A stretch of DNA of 48,722 nt from Streptomyces kurssanovii (GCF_014649695.1 NZ_BMTN01000033.1:1-48722); one strand, 5' to 3'. Shown: positions 1-9,618, numbered from the stretch's first letter. Program-made: numbers and translations. Notes: a model not told the origin generated them from the sequence alone.

Positions 1-103
1 GCGGTTCCTAGACAGCTCCACTCCACAACCGGAGGCCTTTGCCATCGGCCAGATTCAGACCGTGTCGTCACACAAACTCAACCAACCTGCCTGGGCAGTA
101 CAG

Positions 104-2236
104 CTAGGCCGTGGACCGTCCGAGGCCGGTGTCCGTCTGCAGCAGGAGGAGCGCGATGTCGTCCGTGTTCCGCCGGGTGGGGCGGACCTCTTCCAGCAGG
201 GTGTCGATGGCCTGGTCCAGGTCCCGGTCGTCGGCGTGGTCGAGACAGTGCGCGAGTCGTGCGACGGAGTCGTCCAGGTCGACGCCCGGCGACTCCACGA
301 GGCCGTCGGTGTAGAGGGCCAGCATCAGACCCGGAGCGAGAGGGATCTCGGTGACGGGATAGGTGGCGTCGGGGTCGACGCCCAGGAGCGGGCCGGGGGA
401 GACGTCGAGGGGGACGGTGTGCCGGTCCGGCAGGCACAGGAGCGGTGGGGGATGTCCTGCGGTGGCGACGCACAGGCGTTCCCGGGCGAAGTCGAGGTGG
501 GCGTAGAGACAGCTGGTGAACAGGCCGGGGTCGAGGTCGGTGAGGAGCCGGTTGGTCCGTGAGAGCACCTGGTCGGGAGGGGTGCCGAGGGTGGCGTGGG
601 CACGGACACCGGTGCGGACCTGCCCCATCAGCGCGGCGGCGGCGACGTTGTGTCCCTGGACGTCGCCGATCACGGCCGCCGCCGCGGTGTCGCCGAGGCG
701 GAGCAGGTCGTAGAAGTCGCCGCCGATGTCCATGCCGCGGGTCGCGGGCAGATAGCGGGCCGCGACCCGCAGGCCGTCGACCGCGGGAAGGGTGTGCGGC
801 AGCAGGGACTGCTGGAGGCCGTGCGCGAGCTGCTGCTTGGTGTCGTACAGGCGAGCACGGTCGAGGGCCTGTGCGACGAGGCCGGCGAGCGAGGTCAGGA
901 CGGCGCGTTCCTCGGCCGTGAAGGCGTGCGGACGGTCGTAGGACAGGATGCAGCAGCCGACGGGCCGGCCGGAGATGATCAGCGGCAGGAAGGCCCAGGC
1001 CTGCTTGCCGCTGACCAACGGGGCCTCGGGATAGATCCGCCGCATCTCCTCCGGATCGGTGAAGAACGAGGGGATGCCGGTGGCGAGGGTCTGGCCGGCG
1101 GGGGTGAAGGAGGTGTCCAGCGGCAGGCCGTCGAGACGATCGACGACATGGGGCGGATAGCCGCGATGCCCGGTGATCCGCAGCCGCCCGGCGTCGGCCG
1201 CGGACAGGACCAGGCCCTGCGCGCCGAAGGCCGGCATGATCTGGTCGGCGATGAGATCGACGACGTCCTGGACGCCCACGACCTCGGTCAGGGCGGCGGC
1301 CAGATGCACGAGCTGGTACAGCTGGCCGGCACGGGCCGGGGAGGTGGTGTTCAGGGACCGCCGGGGAGCCGGGGAGGGCGGTGGCTGCGCATCGGCGGGA
1401 ACGATACGCACGCTGATGCCGCTCGCGTCGGGGTAGAGGTGGAAGTCCAGCCACCGATCCGGTGGGCGGCACGCGGTGAAGGCAACGGGCTCGCGGCTGA
1501 TCACCGCGGCACGGTAGCGGTCCTCGTACGTCGGGTCGTCGAGCCAGGGCAGCGACTGCCACGGCAGGGTACCGAGCAGCTGACCGGCGTCGCGGCCCAG
1601 CAACTCTGCGCCCCCGGAGCTCAGGTAGGTGACGCGCCCTTCCAGGTCCAGCGAGCACGAACCGCCGGGCAGCCGCTCGGCGAAGTCGGCGGCGGCCAGC
1701 GCCGGTGTCGCGACCGGTCGGCCGGCGGCGACGGACAGGATGCGGGTCCCGCCGACGTTGACCGGGCTCCCGGATGCGGAGGCCTCCTCGAGCAGCCGGG
1801 CCAGATTCCGGCAGGCCGACGTGATGTGGCCCTGTTCCCGCCGGGTCATCCGCGGGGGGCGGGTGGCGGGCCACATGAGCAGGAGCGAGCCCCACCGCCG
1901 GACGCCGGTGACCGGTGCGGCGGCCAGGGCGAGCGGGTAGGGGAGCGCGACCGCCGTGCGGGGATAGGAGCGGGCCATCTCCTCCTGGCTGCCGACCCAG
2001 ATCAAGCGGTCCTCGCGGACCGCGTCCGCCACCGGGGCCGGAGCGGCCACCGGCACTCTCATCCACGGAGCGGCGAAATCGGCCGGCGCACCGCACAACA
2101 CCTCGAGGTGCAGCACCTGCCGGTCCGGTGGGAGCAGATAGAGAGCACCGATCGCGGCACCAGTGCGCCGCACCGTCTCCGCGAGCGCGGCATCCACGGC
2201 GCCGACGTCGACGGCCGGGTCACCCGTGCTGGTCAC
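104..2236 (-). CDS. GAF/PAS/GAF-PP2C (SpoIIE-type) serine phosphatase
   Basis: Protein of 710 residues. A GAF-like N-terminus (about 1-160) is followed by a PAS-like segment (about 185-290, with SLDLEGRVTYLSSGGAELLG), a second GAF (about 305-470) and a C-terminal PP2C/SpoIIE phosphatase. The phosphatase shows GGDFYD, GDVQGHNVAAAALMG, TAGHPPPLL, YTDGLVE and a final DDIALLL, the expected metal-binding aspartates and glycines. Family members of this kind dephosphorylate STAS anti-anti-sigma factors in partner-switching pathways, with GAF/PAS sensing an unknown signal. I chose the GTG start because GGAGGTG lies 4 bases upstream; the frame stays open further upstream but gives only Arg-rich sequence. 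No HATPase domain is fused, unlike the gene at 6603. The cognate STAS partner is not adjacent. Confidence 0.93.
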   Translation of the reverse strand: MTSTGDPAVDVGAVDAALAETVRRTGAAIGALYLLPPDRQVLHLEVLCGAPADFAAPWMRVPVAAPAPVADAVREDRLIWVGSQEEMARSYPRTAVALPYPLALAAAPVTGVRRWGSLLLMWPATRPPRMTRREQGHITSACRNLARLLEEASASGSPVNVGGTRILSVAAGRPVATPALAAADFAERLPGGSCSLDLEGRVTYLSSGGAELLGRDAGQLLGTLPWQSLPWLDDPTYEDRYRAAVISREPVAFTACRPPDRWLDFHLYPDASGISVRIVPADAQPPPSPAPRRSLNTTSPARAGQLYQLVHLAAALTEVVGVQDVVDLIADQIMPAFGAQGLVLSAADAGRLRITGHRGYPPHVVDRLDGLPLDTSFTPAGQTLATGIPSFFTDPEEMRRIYPEAPLVSGKQAWAFLPLIISGRPVGCCILSYDRPHAFTAEERAVLTSLAGLVAQALDRARLYDTKQQLAHGLQQSLLPHTLPAVDGLRVAARYLPATRGMDIGGDFYDLLRLGDTAAAAVIGDVQGHNVAAAALMGQVRTGVRAHATLGTPPDQVLSRTNRLLTDLDPGLFTSCLYAHLDFARERLCVATAGHPPPLLCLPDRHTVPLDVSPGPLLGVDPDATYPVTEIPLAPGLMLALYTDGLVESPGVDLDDSVARLAHCLDHADDRDLDQAIDTLLEEVRPTRRNTDDIALLLLQTDTGLGRSTA

Positions 2237-2442
2237 GAGGCACCTCCAGCGTCGCCTACTACGGGACGTTACGCCGACCCGGAGGGGGCGGCACATTCGC
2301 CTGCGCACGGGCCGCGGGCCACGTGCGCAAGGGCCAAGGCCGGGCTCCGCCGACGGGTGCGGCCATGCCGCACGGCCCCGTCCGCACCGCCGGGCGCCGA
2401 CGGCGGTCGACCGGGCCGGCCTCGGGTCGGCCGGGGCGTCCG

Positions 2443-2823
2443 TCAGGCGTCGAAACGGCGGCGGGAGGCCTCGATGTCACCGAGGTACTGCTGGGTCCAG
2501 CCGCACATGCCGTCGACCGTAGCCCGCAGGGCCCGGCCAGGTTCGGTGAGCGTGTACTCGACACGTGGCGGCACCGTGGGGTGCACGTCGCGCTCGACCA
2601 GGCCGTTGCGCTCCAGCATGCGCAGGTTCTGGGTGAGCATCTTGTGGCTGATGCCCTCGATCTCGTTCCGCAACTCGCTGAAGCGCAGCGTGCGTTCACC
2701 GAGAGACTCGATGATCAGGAACGCCCACTTGTTGGCGACGTCCGAGAAGATCTCCCGGGCCAACGAGTCCGCGCGGGTCAGGTCCGCGTCCTCGGAGGAG
2801 CCCTTGAACTGCTTGGTCACCAT
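2443..2823 (-). CDS. HxlR-family transcriptional regulator
   Basis: A 126-residue winged-helix protein of normal HxlR length. The typical core is visible: NKWAFLIIESLGERTLRFSEL (about 31-51), then GISHKMLTQNLRMLERNGLVER (about 57-78, recognition helix and wing) and VEYTLTEPGRAL. HxlR proteins are dimeric DNA-binding regulators, often of divergent neighbours responding to reactive small molecules. No N-terminal Cys of the redox-sensing HypR type is present, so the inducer is open. It is transcribed divergently from the RidA-family gene at 2966 with 142 bases between the starts, so that gene is the likely target (inference). Confidence 0.93.
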   Translation of the reverse strand: MVTKQFKGSSEDADLTRADSLAREIFSDVANKWAFLIIESLGERTLRFSELRNEIEGISHKMLTQNLRMLERNGLVERDVHPTVPPRVEYTLTEPGRALRATVDGMCGWTQQYLGDIEASRRRFDA

Positions 2824-2965
2824 AAGGTTCCCCAGTCACTGAAAAGTGCGTTCTTCCAGGTCAGCGCTCACTCTCCTACGGTTCCTGAGTAACCACAAGA
2901 GACCGTGAGTGCCTTGGTCCGGTGGAACAGGGCCCACGGGCTCTCATGACATGGAGGCGGACAGC

Positions 2966-3373
2966 ATGGCCATCACACTGGTGAACCCCGGCGGACTGCC
3001 GGAGATCGACGCCTATCGGCAGATGTCGATCGCGACCGGCTCGAGGCTGGTCTTCATCGCGGGGCAGGTCGCCTGGGACGCCGACGGTGCGACGGTCGGC
3101 GAAGGCGACCTCGCCGCTCAGGTCGAGCAGTGCTACCTCAACGTCGGCACCGCCCTGGCCGAGGTCGGTGGCTCCTTCGACGACGTGGTGAAACTGACCG
3201 TCCACGTCGTCGACTGGACTCCTGACAAGATGCCCCTGTTCCTTGAGGGGGTCGCCCGGGCAGCGGCGAAGCTGGGAGTCACGCCGGTGGCTCCGGGGAC
3301 ATTGCTGGGCGTCGCGGCACTGGACGTACCGGACCACCTGGTCGAGGTCGAAGCCACCGCGGTCCTCGACTGA
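2966..3373 (+). CDS. RidA/YjgF-family protein
   Basis: 135 residues, the usual size of RidA/YjgF proteins, which form trimers and in characterised cases hydrolyse reactive enamine/imine intermediates from PLP enzymes. Visible features are SRLVFIAGQVAWDADG near the N-terminus, a YLNVGTALAEVGGSFDDVVKLTVHV segment (conserved VvklTvyv strand) and a C-terminal LGVAALDVPDHLVEVEATAVL strand. The canonical catalytic Arg of the R(V/A)xV motif is not obvious at its usual place (the segment reads GVAALDVPDHLVEVEA), so it may be a YjgF relative with another role. ATG 2966 is preferred because GGAGG lies 8 bases upstream. It is divergent from an HxlR regulator and followed at once by a strong hairpin. Confidence 0.9.
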   Translation: MAITLVNPGGLPEIDAYRQMSIATGSRLVFIAGQVAWDADGATVGEGDLAAQVEQCYLNVGTALAEVGGSFDDVVKLTVHVVDWTPDKMPLFLEGVARAAAKLGVTPVAPGTLLGVAALDVPDHLVEVEATAVLD

Positions 3374-3386
3374 GCGTCCCCGTCGC

Positions 3387-3412
3387 GGGGCCGTGCACCG
3401 GTGCACGGCCCC
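3387..3412. terminator. Perfect 26-bp palindrome, likely terminator
   Basis: Arms GGGGCCGTGCACC (3387-3399) and GGTGCACGGCCCC (3400-3412) match perfectly with no spacer. The element starts 13 bases after the RidA-family stop codon. With a tetraloop it folds into an 11-bp stem. There is no T-run, as is common for actinomycete terminators. It separates the RidA-family gene from the lipoprotein gene. Confidence 0.65.
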
Positions 3413-3579
3413 GGCCGGGAAGCCCGACCACCGCGGCCGAGGGGGCCGGTGCCGCGCCGCCACGGGCCCGCGTACGCACCTGGTGCGTGACATCCGCAAC
3501 CGGGAGGAAAACAGGCGCGTCTCCGACCGTGCCGGCCGCGCCCGCGGTCCGGTGTGCGGAACGTATGGGGGGACCTGCG

Positions 3580-4281
3580 GTGAACGGAACCAGCGGCTGG
3601 ACAAGACGGGGATCGTGGATGATCGCCCCGCTGATCCTTGCGTCAGTGGCAGTGGCGTGCCAGGACACGGACGGCAACGGCAAGGGCCCGGGTGCCAAGT
3701 CGCCCGACCGGAGCCGCACTTCGCAGTCGCCCGGCGGCGGTGCCGGCCACGATGACGGGAAGGAATCCGCCAGGCCCTCGCCCCGCTCGTCGGACAGGCC
3801 GGCCGGTGGGCTGACCTGCGACCAGCTCCGCAACGCGGAACTGCAGAACTCCGAGCTGCGGCTCCCCGACGCCCCGGCGGGATCCATCTCGTTCACCGAC
3901 GGGCGGTGGGAGGGCGACGGCATCGTCATCGAGCTCCAGCCGCAGTGCGACACCGGCGACATGACCGGCGACGCGGCGCCGGACGCCGTGGCCCCCATCA
4001 AGGTGACGACGGAGGGTACGGGCCGGTTCTACGCGCTGGTCACCTGGCGCAACGACGCAGGCACGCCGGTGCCCGCCGCCGCGGCCTCACTCGGGGACAG
4101 GACCCCCGTGGAGTCCGTCGAGATCTCCACAGCGCCCCCGAAGCAGGCCACCGTCGTCCACCTCACCCGCGGTGACGCCGACCCGGCCGCTGTGGTGACG
4201 ATCAGGCGGACCGCCGTCTACCGGGTGGCGGGTCCCGTCATGGCCGAGCTCCACCACAGCGACGCCCCGTACACCCCCTGA
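3580..4281 (+). CDS. Putative secreted lipoprotein, function unknown
   Basis: A 233-residue protein. The N-terminus WTRRGSWMIAPLILASVAVAC has a basic stretch, a hydrophobic helix and a Cys at a plausible but weak lipobox (AVAC). A Gly/Ser/Asp-rich linker (about 25-70) follows, then a folded domain of about 150 residues with two internal Cys (LTCDQLRNAEL and QPQCDTGD) that could form a disulfide. I recognise no family with confidence. GTG 3580 was chosen because GGGGGGA sits 6 bases upstream and the start lies just ahead of the signal sequence; an in-frame ATG at 3565 would add five residues. It is probably cell-envelope attached. Confidence 0.75.
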   Translation: MNGTSGWTRRGSWMIAPLILASVAVACQDTDGNGKGPGAKSPDRSRTSQSPGGGAGHDDGKESARPSPRSSDRPAGGLTCDQLRNAELQNSELRLPDAPAGSISFTDGRWEGDGIVIELQPQCDTGDMTGDAAPDAVAPIKVTTEGTGRFYALVTWRNDAGTPVPAAAASLGDRTPVESVEISTAPPKQATVVHLTRGDADPAAVVTIRRTAVYRVAGPVMAELHHSDAPYTP

Positions 4282-4344
4282 GCCCACCGTGAAGGTCCGC
4301 GGGCTGCCCGGGGACGAGGTCGGCCCGGCCCGCACGGATGGGGT

Positions 4345-6069
4345 TCAGCCAGGGATCCGTACCGCGAGCAGCGCGACGTCGTCCTCGTTCTGCGGCGGGC
4401 GGGACCGCTCGAGCAGAAGGTCGGTGAACGGCTCCAGCGGGCGGTGGGCCAAGGACGCGGCGTTCCGGCGCAGCCGTTCCAGGCCCTCGTCCAGGGAATG
4501 GCCCGAGGCCTCGATCAGGCCGTCGGTGTAGAGCACGAGGGTCGAGCCCGGCGGCAGTGCCACGGTCGCGTCGACGCGGCCCTTCGGGGCCTCACGGGCC
4601 GCGATACCCAGGAGGATGCCGTGGCCGTCGGTGAGGAAGTCGGCCACGCCGTCGTGCGTGACCAGCAGCGGCGGCGGGTGACCGGCGTTGGTCCAGGTCA
4701 TCTCGCATCGGCCGTCGTCGGCCACCGTCATCCGGGCGTAGACCAGGGTGGCCATGGAGGCTTCGGCGATGTGCAGGGACGCGTCGTCGAGCCATTCGAC
4801 GATCTTGCTCGGGGGTTCGTGCTGCGCCCAGGCGTAGGCGCGGAGCATGTTGCGCAGCTGCGCCATTCCGGCGGCGGCGTCCAGGTCGTGGCCGACGACG
4901 TCACCGATGGCGAGAGCCGTGGAGCCGTCGCTCAGCGCGAAGGCGTCGTACCAGTCGCCGCCGACCTGCGAGGCGTTGGGCGCGGGCAGGTAGCGGGCCG
5001 TCATCTCCAGCCCCGGCACGCTCGGCAGCTGGGGCAGCAGATGACGCTGCATGGTCTCGGCGACCTTGCGCTGCCGCTGGTAGAGGCGGGCGTTCGCCAG
5101 GGCCAGGCCGGCCCGGCGCGCGATGTCCTCGAGCAGCGCGATGTCCGCCGCCGTGAACCGCTCCGGCCGCTCCGACCGGCCCAGAGTGATGGCGCCCAGG
5201 ATCTCCCGTACGCCGCGGATGGGGGCGATGGCCGCCGAGTGCATGCCGGTCACGTCGAACAGGCGGCGCTGTTCCACCGCGATCCCCGAGTCCGGCGGCC
5301 CCTGGTAGGTCTCCGGCCCGGCCAGTGTGGACGCCACGCCGCGCAGGGCCCGGGACAGGGGCATCGGGGAACCCTCCGGTACCGGCGGCATCGGTCCCTC
5401 GAGTACGTCCTTGTGCACCAGCGCCCCGTTCTCCGCGTGCACCACGGCGCGGCGCCACACCTCGTCGCGCTCGGTGATCAGGTCGATGACGGCCCAGTCC
5501 GCGAGGCGGGGCAGCACCAGGTTCACGAGTCTTCGCAGCGCCTCGTCGACGTCCAGCGTGGAGGTGAGCGTCGTGGTCGTCTCGGCCAGCAGGGCGAGCC
5601 GCTCGAGCTCCGAGAGCGATGCGGTGGGCCGGTCCGGGAGTGCGGCGGGCGGACCCGAGGCATCGCGGGGATGGAAGATCACCAGGGTGGCAGTGGTCCG
5701 GTCGTCGATGTCGCAGGGTGTGACCAGCCACGACACCGGAAGCATCGAGCCGTCTCCACGTTCGATCCACTCGTTCGCCCCTTGTGCCGTGCTTCCGGCG
5801 AAGGTGGCCTGCCGTACCGGGCACTGTGCCCGCGCGATGGGCTCCCCGTGGCGGTTGCGGTGCAGCATGTCGTGCGCGTCCCGACCGAGGAGTTCCGCCC
5901 CGGTCCGGGCCAGGAGGTGTTCGGCCCGTGCGTTGACACCGATGATGCAACCCTCGTCGTCCGTCAGATAGGCACCGGACCGCAGGGCGTCCAACGCCCC
6001 GGTCAGCGCCTCCAGAGCCTTGTCCGGAGACCGGTCGCCGACCGGATCCACCGTCTTGGGTTCCGTCAT
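4345..6069 (-). CDS. PAS/GAF-PP2C (SpoIIE-type) serine phosphatase
   Basis: 574 residues in PAS-GAF-PP2C order. The PAS domain (about 20-130) contains GAYLTDDEGCIIGVNARAE, the GAF (about 165-330) follows ERLALLAETTTTL, and the PP2C/SpoIIE domain (about 345-570) carries GGDWYDAF, GDVVGHDLDAAAGM, NAGHPPPLL, YTDGLIE and ENEDDVALL-like segments. The PAS segment could bind a small ligand or cofactor but no diagnostic heme or flavin residue is evident. ATG 6069 is preceded by GGGAGG. It is divergent from another SpoIIE-type gene at 6603; both may act on the same partner-switching network (inference). Confidence 0.93.
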   Translation of the reverse strand: MTEPKTVDPVGDRSPDKALEALTGALDALRSGAYLTDDEGCIIGVNARAEHLLARTGAELLGRDAHDMLHRNRHGEPIARAQCPVRQATFAGSTAQGANEWIERGDGSMLPVSWLVTPCDIDDRTTATLVIFHPRDASGPPAALPDRPTASLSELERLALLAETTTTLTSTLDVDEALRRLVNLVLPRLADWAVIDLITERDEVWRRAVVHAENGALVHKDVLEGPMPPVPEGSPMPLSRALRGVASTLAGPETYQGPPDSGIAVEQRRLFDVTGMHSAAIAPIRGVREILGAITLGRSERPERFTAADIALLEDIARRAGLALANARLYQRQRKVAETMQRHLLPQLPSVPGLEMTARYLPAPNASQVGGDWYDAFALSDGSTALAIGDVVGHDLDAAAGMAQLRNMLRAYAWAQHEPPSKIVEWLDDASLHIAEASMATLVYARMTVADDGRCEMTWTNAGHPPPLLVTHDGVADFLTDGHGILLGIAAREAPKGRVDATVALPPGSTLVLYTDGLIEASGHSLDEGLERLRRNAASLAHRPLEPFTDLLLERSRPPQNEDDVALLAVRIPG

Positions 6070-6602
6070 GTGGTTGCCTCCCCTGCCCGAAGGGCCCATC
6101 TTGCCGTCCGCGTCCGTCCTTGCCGTTCTCCACATGCCCCGTCGGACGGATGTGACGCTCGCGGGTCCGCCGGGCCGCCGAGCCTTGCGCCGGGTTGGGC
6201 GGGTTCGTCCTGACAAGGTGTACGCCCGTCTTCTCCGGCCGGAGAGGACGGCCTTCCACGGTATTCGACGCCGAGCCTCCCGAGTCGGCGGCGAGGGCCG
6301 GGGCCGATTCCGGGGGGTCCGGCCCGTCGCTGCCCGGGAGGAAGACATGGACCCGCCGCCGATATGTACGGGCGGCCGCCATCGGGCAACGGCGGGTGGC
6401 GGACCGACCGGCGGCGTCCGCGTCGTGACGGCGAGGAAGACCCGGCCGAGGTGCGCTGATCGCACGGGGCCGGGCGTACCCGTCGCGCGAGCCGGGCCGC
6501 GGCACCGCCATGGCGAGGGGGTGCGCGCGGGAGCATGCTGGATGGTGAGCCGGCGCCGGCTCCGGGGTCCGGTCGTACGGCGAAGGGCGAGTGAAGGTCC
6601 CC
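6070..6602. other. 533-base divergent intergenic region
   Basis: The stretch separates two divergent SpoIIE-type phosphatase genes and must hold both promoters. Open frames here are Arg/Gly/Pro-rich shadows with no recognisable domain. I see no RNA gene, repeat or convincing promoter motif. Confidence 0.5.
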
Positions 6603-8702
6603 ATGGACGAAGACGTGAGCGGCCGACCGGGCCCCGGAGGGGACGGTCCGCCCGGCCTGCCGTGGTGGATCCTTGAGCAGCTGCCCGTGCCCGTGGTGTT
6701 CTTCGACCGCCGGGCCCGGCTCGTGTCCGCCAACGACGCCACCCTCGCGTCCGTGGCCATGAAGTTGGAGCAGCTCCTCGGGCTGCGGCCGGGCGAAGTG
6801 GAACCGGGTGTGGTGATCAGGGGCGCGGAGGGCCTCGAAGCCGCGGTCGAAGAAGTGATCGCGAGCGGCGAGGGCCGCAGCTACGAAACCCTCATCCGCC
6901 CCGACATCGGCCGCGAGGGCGTGTGGACGGCGGTCATCTCCCCGGTCAAGGACGGCTCGGGGCATGTGTACGGCTGCTCGGTGGTGACCCTGGACACCAC
7001 CGAGCAGTACCGCGCCCGCGCCCGCATGACCGTCCTCAACGAGGCCAGCCTGCGCATCGGGAGCACGCTGGACGTGGGCCGCACCGCCGAGGAACTGGCC
7101 GAGATGGCCACGGGGACCTTCGCCGACTTCGTCACCGTGGACCTGCTCGCCCCCGTACTCGCGGGCGACGAACCCGGCGCCCCGGAGCCCGGAACCACCA
7201 TCGTCTTCCACCGGGTCGCCCAGCACTCGGTCCTGGAGGGCTGCCCCGAGTCCGTGCTGCCCGTCGGCGCGCAGCACACCTTCGCGCGGGAGTCGGCCAT
7301 GGGGCGCGTGCTCGTCCGGGGCGAGGCCGTGCGGTTCACCGTCGACGAGGAGGCACTGCGGTTGTGGGAGCCGGCCGACCCCGAACGCGTGCGCAGCATC
7401 CGCGAACACGGCATCCACTCCTCGGTGGTCGCGCCGCTCACCGCACGCCAGATCACCCTGGGGGTCGCCGTGTTCTCCCGGCACCGCACACCCGACCCTT
7501 TCGACGACGACGACCTGCTGCTCGCCGGGGAACTCGCCGCGCGGGCGGCCGTGGCCGTGGACAACGCCCGCCGCTACACCCGTGAACACGCCACCGCCCT
7601 CGCGCTGCAGCGCAGCCTGCTGCCCCGGCGGACGGCCCGGCAGCAGGCCGTCGAGGTCGCCTCCCGCTATGTGCCCAACACCGCGGGAGCCGGCATCGGC
7701 GGTGACTGGTTCGACGTCATCGCCCTGTCGGGCGCCCGGGTCGCCCTCGTCGTCGGCGACGTCGTCGGGCACGGCGTCCAGGCATCGGCCACCATGGGCC
7801 GGCTGCGTACCGCCGTGCGCACGCTCGCCGACGTGGACCTCGCACCCGACGAACTGCTCACCCAGCTCGACGACATCGTGCTGAAACTGGACCGGGAGGA
7901 GTCGGTGGATCCCGCGGGCGGCTCCGCCGTCTCCGGCGCGACCTGTCTGTACGCCGTGTACGACCCCGTCTCCGGGCGGTGCACGATGGCCCGAGCAGGC
8001 CACCCGGAGCCGGTGCTCGTCCGTCCCGACGGCAGCTCCGCCCACATCCCACTGCCCGGAGGCCCACCGCTCGGGGTGGGCGGACTTCCGTTCGAGGCAG
8101 CGGAGTTCGACCTTCCGGAGCACAGCATTCTCGCGCTGTACACCGACGGTCTGATCGAGACGCCCGGACGGGACATCGACGCCGCGCTCGCCGTGCTGCG
8201 TGAGACGCTCACCCGTCCCACCGGATCGCTGGAGGACACCTGCGACGCCGTGATGGCGGCCCTGCTGCCCGAGCAGCCCGGCGACGACATCGCGCTCCTT
8301 CTCGCGCGCGTGGGCCGTCTCGACGCGGATCACCATGTGTCCTGGGACCTGCCCGCGGACCCGTCCGTCGTCTCGCGGGCGCGCAAGCACGTCGCCGCAC
8401 AGCTCGAGCGATGGGGCCTGGACGACGTCGTGTTCACCACGGAAGTGGTCGTCAGCGAGCTGGTCACCAACGCCATCCGCTACGGCGGCGCCCCCATCCG
8501 GCTGCGCCTCATCCGCGACACCTCCCTCATCTGCGAGGTGTCCGACGGCAGCAGCACCGCCCCCCATCTGCGCCGCGCCCGCACCTTCGACGAGGGTGGC
8601 CGGGGACTGCTGCTCGTCGCGAGCCTCACCGAATGCTGGGGCACCCGGTACGGCCCCACGGGCAAGACGATCTGGGCGGAGCAGGCCCTGCCGGGCGCGT
8701 GA
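6603..8702 (+). CDS. PAS/GAF-PP2C phosphatase fused to HATPase kinase-like domain
   Basis: About 699 residues. Order: PAS (about 20-130, ILEQLPVPVVFFDRRARLVS), GAF (about 150-325), PP2C/SpoIIE (about 335-550, GGDWFDVIAL, GDVVGHGVQASATMG, RAGHPEPVL, YTDGLIETPG, GDDIALLL) and a C-terminal RsbW-like HATPase (about 560-699) with VVSELVTNAIRYGG (N box) and DEGGRGLLLV (G box). Such proteins combine the phosphatase and anti-sigma kinase activities of a partner-switching system in one chain. ATG 6603 has GAAGG 5 bases upstream; an in-frame GTG at 6591 is a possible alternative. It is divergent from the PAS/GAF phosphatase gene ending at 4345. Confidence 0.93.
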   Translation: MDEDVSGRPGPGGDGPPGLPWWILEQLPVPVVFFDRRARLVSANDATLASVAMKLEQLLGLRPGEVEPGVVIRGAEGLEAAVEEVIASGEGRSYETLIRPDIGREGVWTAVISPVKDGSGHVYGCSVVTLDTTEQYRARARMTVLNEASLRIGSTLDVGRTAEELAEMATGTFADFVTVDLLAPVLAGDEPGAPEPGTTIVFHRVAQHSVLEGCPESVLPVGAQHTFARESAMGRVLVRGEAVRFTVDEEALRLWEPADPERVRSIREHGIHSSVVAPLTARQITLGVAVFSRHRTPDPFDDDDLLLAGELAARAAVAVDNARRYTREHATALALQRSLLPRRTARQQAVEVASRYVPNTAGAGIGGDWFDVIALSGARVALVVGDVVGHGVQASATMGRLRTAVRTLADVDLAPDELLTQLDDIVLKLDREESVDPAGGSAVSGATCLYAVYDPVSGRCTMARAGHPEPVLVRPDGSSAHIPLPGGPPLGVGGLPFEAAEFDLPEHSILALYTDGLIETPGRDIDAALAVLRETLTRPTGSLEDTCDAVMAALLPEQPGDDIALLLARVGRLDADHHVSWDLPADPSVVSRARKHVAAQLERWGLDDVVFTTEVVVSELVTNAIRYGGAPIRLRLIRDTSLICEVSDGSSTAPHLRRARTFDEGGRGLLLVASLTECWGTRYGPTGKTIWAEQALPGA

Positions 8703-8799
8703 CGCCCCGTCACCCGCTCGAACGGGGGACGGGTTCCGTCCGACGTCGATGTCGGATTCCTGCCGGACAGCGGCGACCGGGCGGTGTTTGACTGCCCGC

Positions 8800-9618
8800 A
8801 TGTTCACCACCCGGCCGGACCAGGCCCGCCGCTTCCGCTCCCTGCACACCTCGTCGCGACCCTTGGCACTGGCCAACGCCTGGGACGTCGCGAGCGCCCG
8901 CGTCATCGAGGCGGCCGGCGCCGCCGCGATCGCCACCACCAGCGCCGGCGTCGCCTGGTCGCTGGGCTCGCCGGACGGTGACGCCCTCACCCGCGAGCGG
9001 GCACTGGAACTGATCTCCCGGATCGCCGCCGCCGTCGCGGTCCCGGTGACCGCCGACATCGAGGGCGGGTACGGGCGGGACGCGGCCGATGTCGCGGAGA
9101 CCGTCACCGGCGTGCTCGCGGCGGGCGCCGTCGGCGTCAACATCGAGGACGGCACCCGGCCGCCGGGCCAACTCGCGGCCCGGCTGGCCGCCGCCCGGCA
9201 GGCCGCCGACCGGGCCGGCGCGGACCTCTTCCTCAACGCCCGTACCGACACCTACCTCTTGGGCCTCGGCGACCCGGAAACCCGGCTCGCGGAAACCCTG
9301 GACCGGGCACGCAGGTACGTCGACGCCGGCGCGGACGGCATCTTCGTCCCCGGAGTCACCGACACCGCCACGATCGCGGCGCTGGCCCGGGACATCTCCG
9401 TACCGGTGAACGTCATGGCCGGCCCGGGCGCCCCGAAAGTCGCCGAGCTCGGCGCCCTCGGCGTGGCCCGCGTCAGCCTCGGCTCGGGCGTGGCGCAGGC
9501 CGCGTACGCCGCCGCCCGCCGCGCCACGCGGGAACTCCTCGACACCGGCGGCTACGACTCCCTCGCCGACGGCATCGCCTTCCCTGAGCTCAACGGGCTG
9601 CTCTCCGGGTCCCGCTGA
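8800..9618 (+). CDS. Isocitrate lyase / PEP mutase superfamily protein
   Basis: 272 residues, a single TIM barrel of the PEP-mutase/isocitrate-lyase superfamily, which makes or breaks C-C or C-P bonds next to a carboxylate. Seen: NAWDVASARVIEAAGAAAIATTSAGVA (start of the barrel), VTADIEGGYG (residues 83-92, metal-binding Asp86/Glu88 region), GVNIEDGTR (112-120) and LFLNARTDTY. The isocitrate-lyase KKCGH motif is absent, so it is not a true isocitrate lyase. Homologues are often annotated as 2-methylisocitrate lyase-like or oxaloacetate-decarboxylase-like; I cannot tell the substrate. It lies 97 bases after the HATPase-fused phosphatase and is probably unrelated to it. Confidence 0.9.
   Translation: MFTTRPDQARRFRSLHTSSRPLALANAWDVASARVIEAAGAAAIATTSAGVAWSLGSPDGDALTRERALELISRIAAAVAVPVTADIEGGYGRDAADVAETVTGVLAAGAVGVNIEDGTRPPGQLAARLAAARQAADRAGADLFLNARTDTYLLGLGDPETRLAETLDRARRYVDAGADGIFVPGVTDTATIAALARDISVPVNVMAGPGAPKVAELGALGVARVSLGSGVAQAAYAAARRATRELLDTGGYDSLADGIAFPELNGLLSGSR

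Noticed and set aside
1-103. Tail of an upstream gene at the left edge
   Set aside because: No frame has recognisable similarity over 103 bases, so I do not call one.
78-2096. Long Arg/Pro-rich minus-strand frame of 672 codons
   Set aside because: It overlaps the SpoIIE-type phosphatase gene in another frame and shows no domain; typical high-G+C shadow.
6066-9251. 1061-codon minus-strand frame
   Set aside because: It is antisense to the HATPase-fused phosphatase and the PEP-mutase-family gene, both with clear domains on the plus strand.
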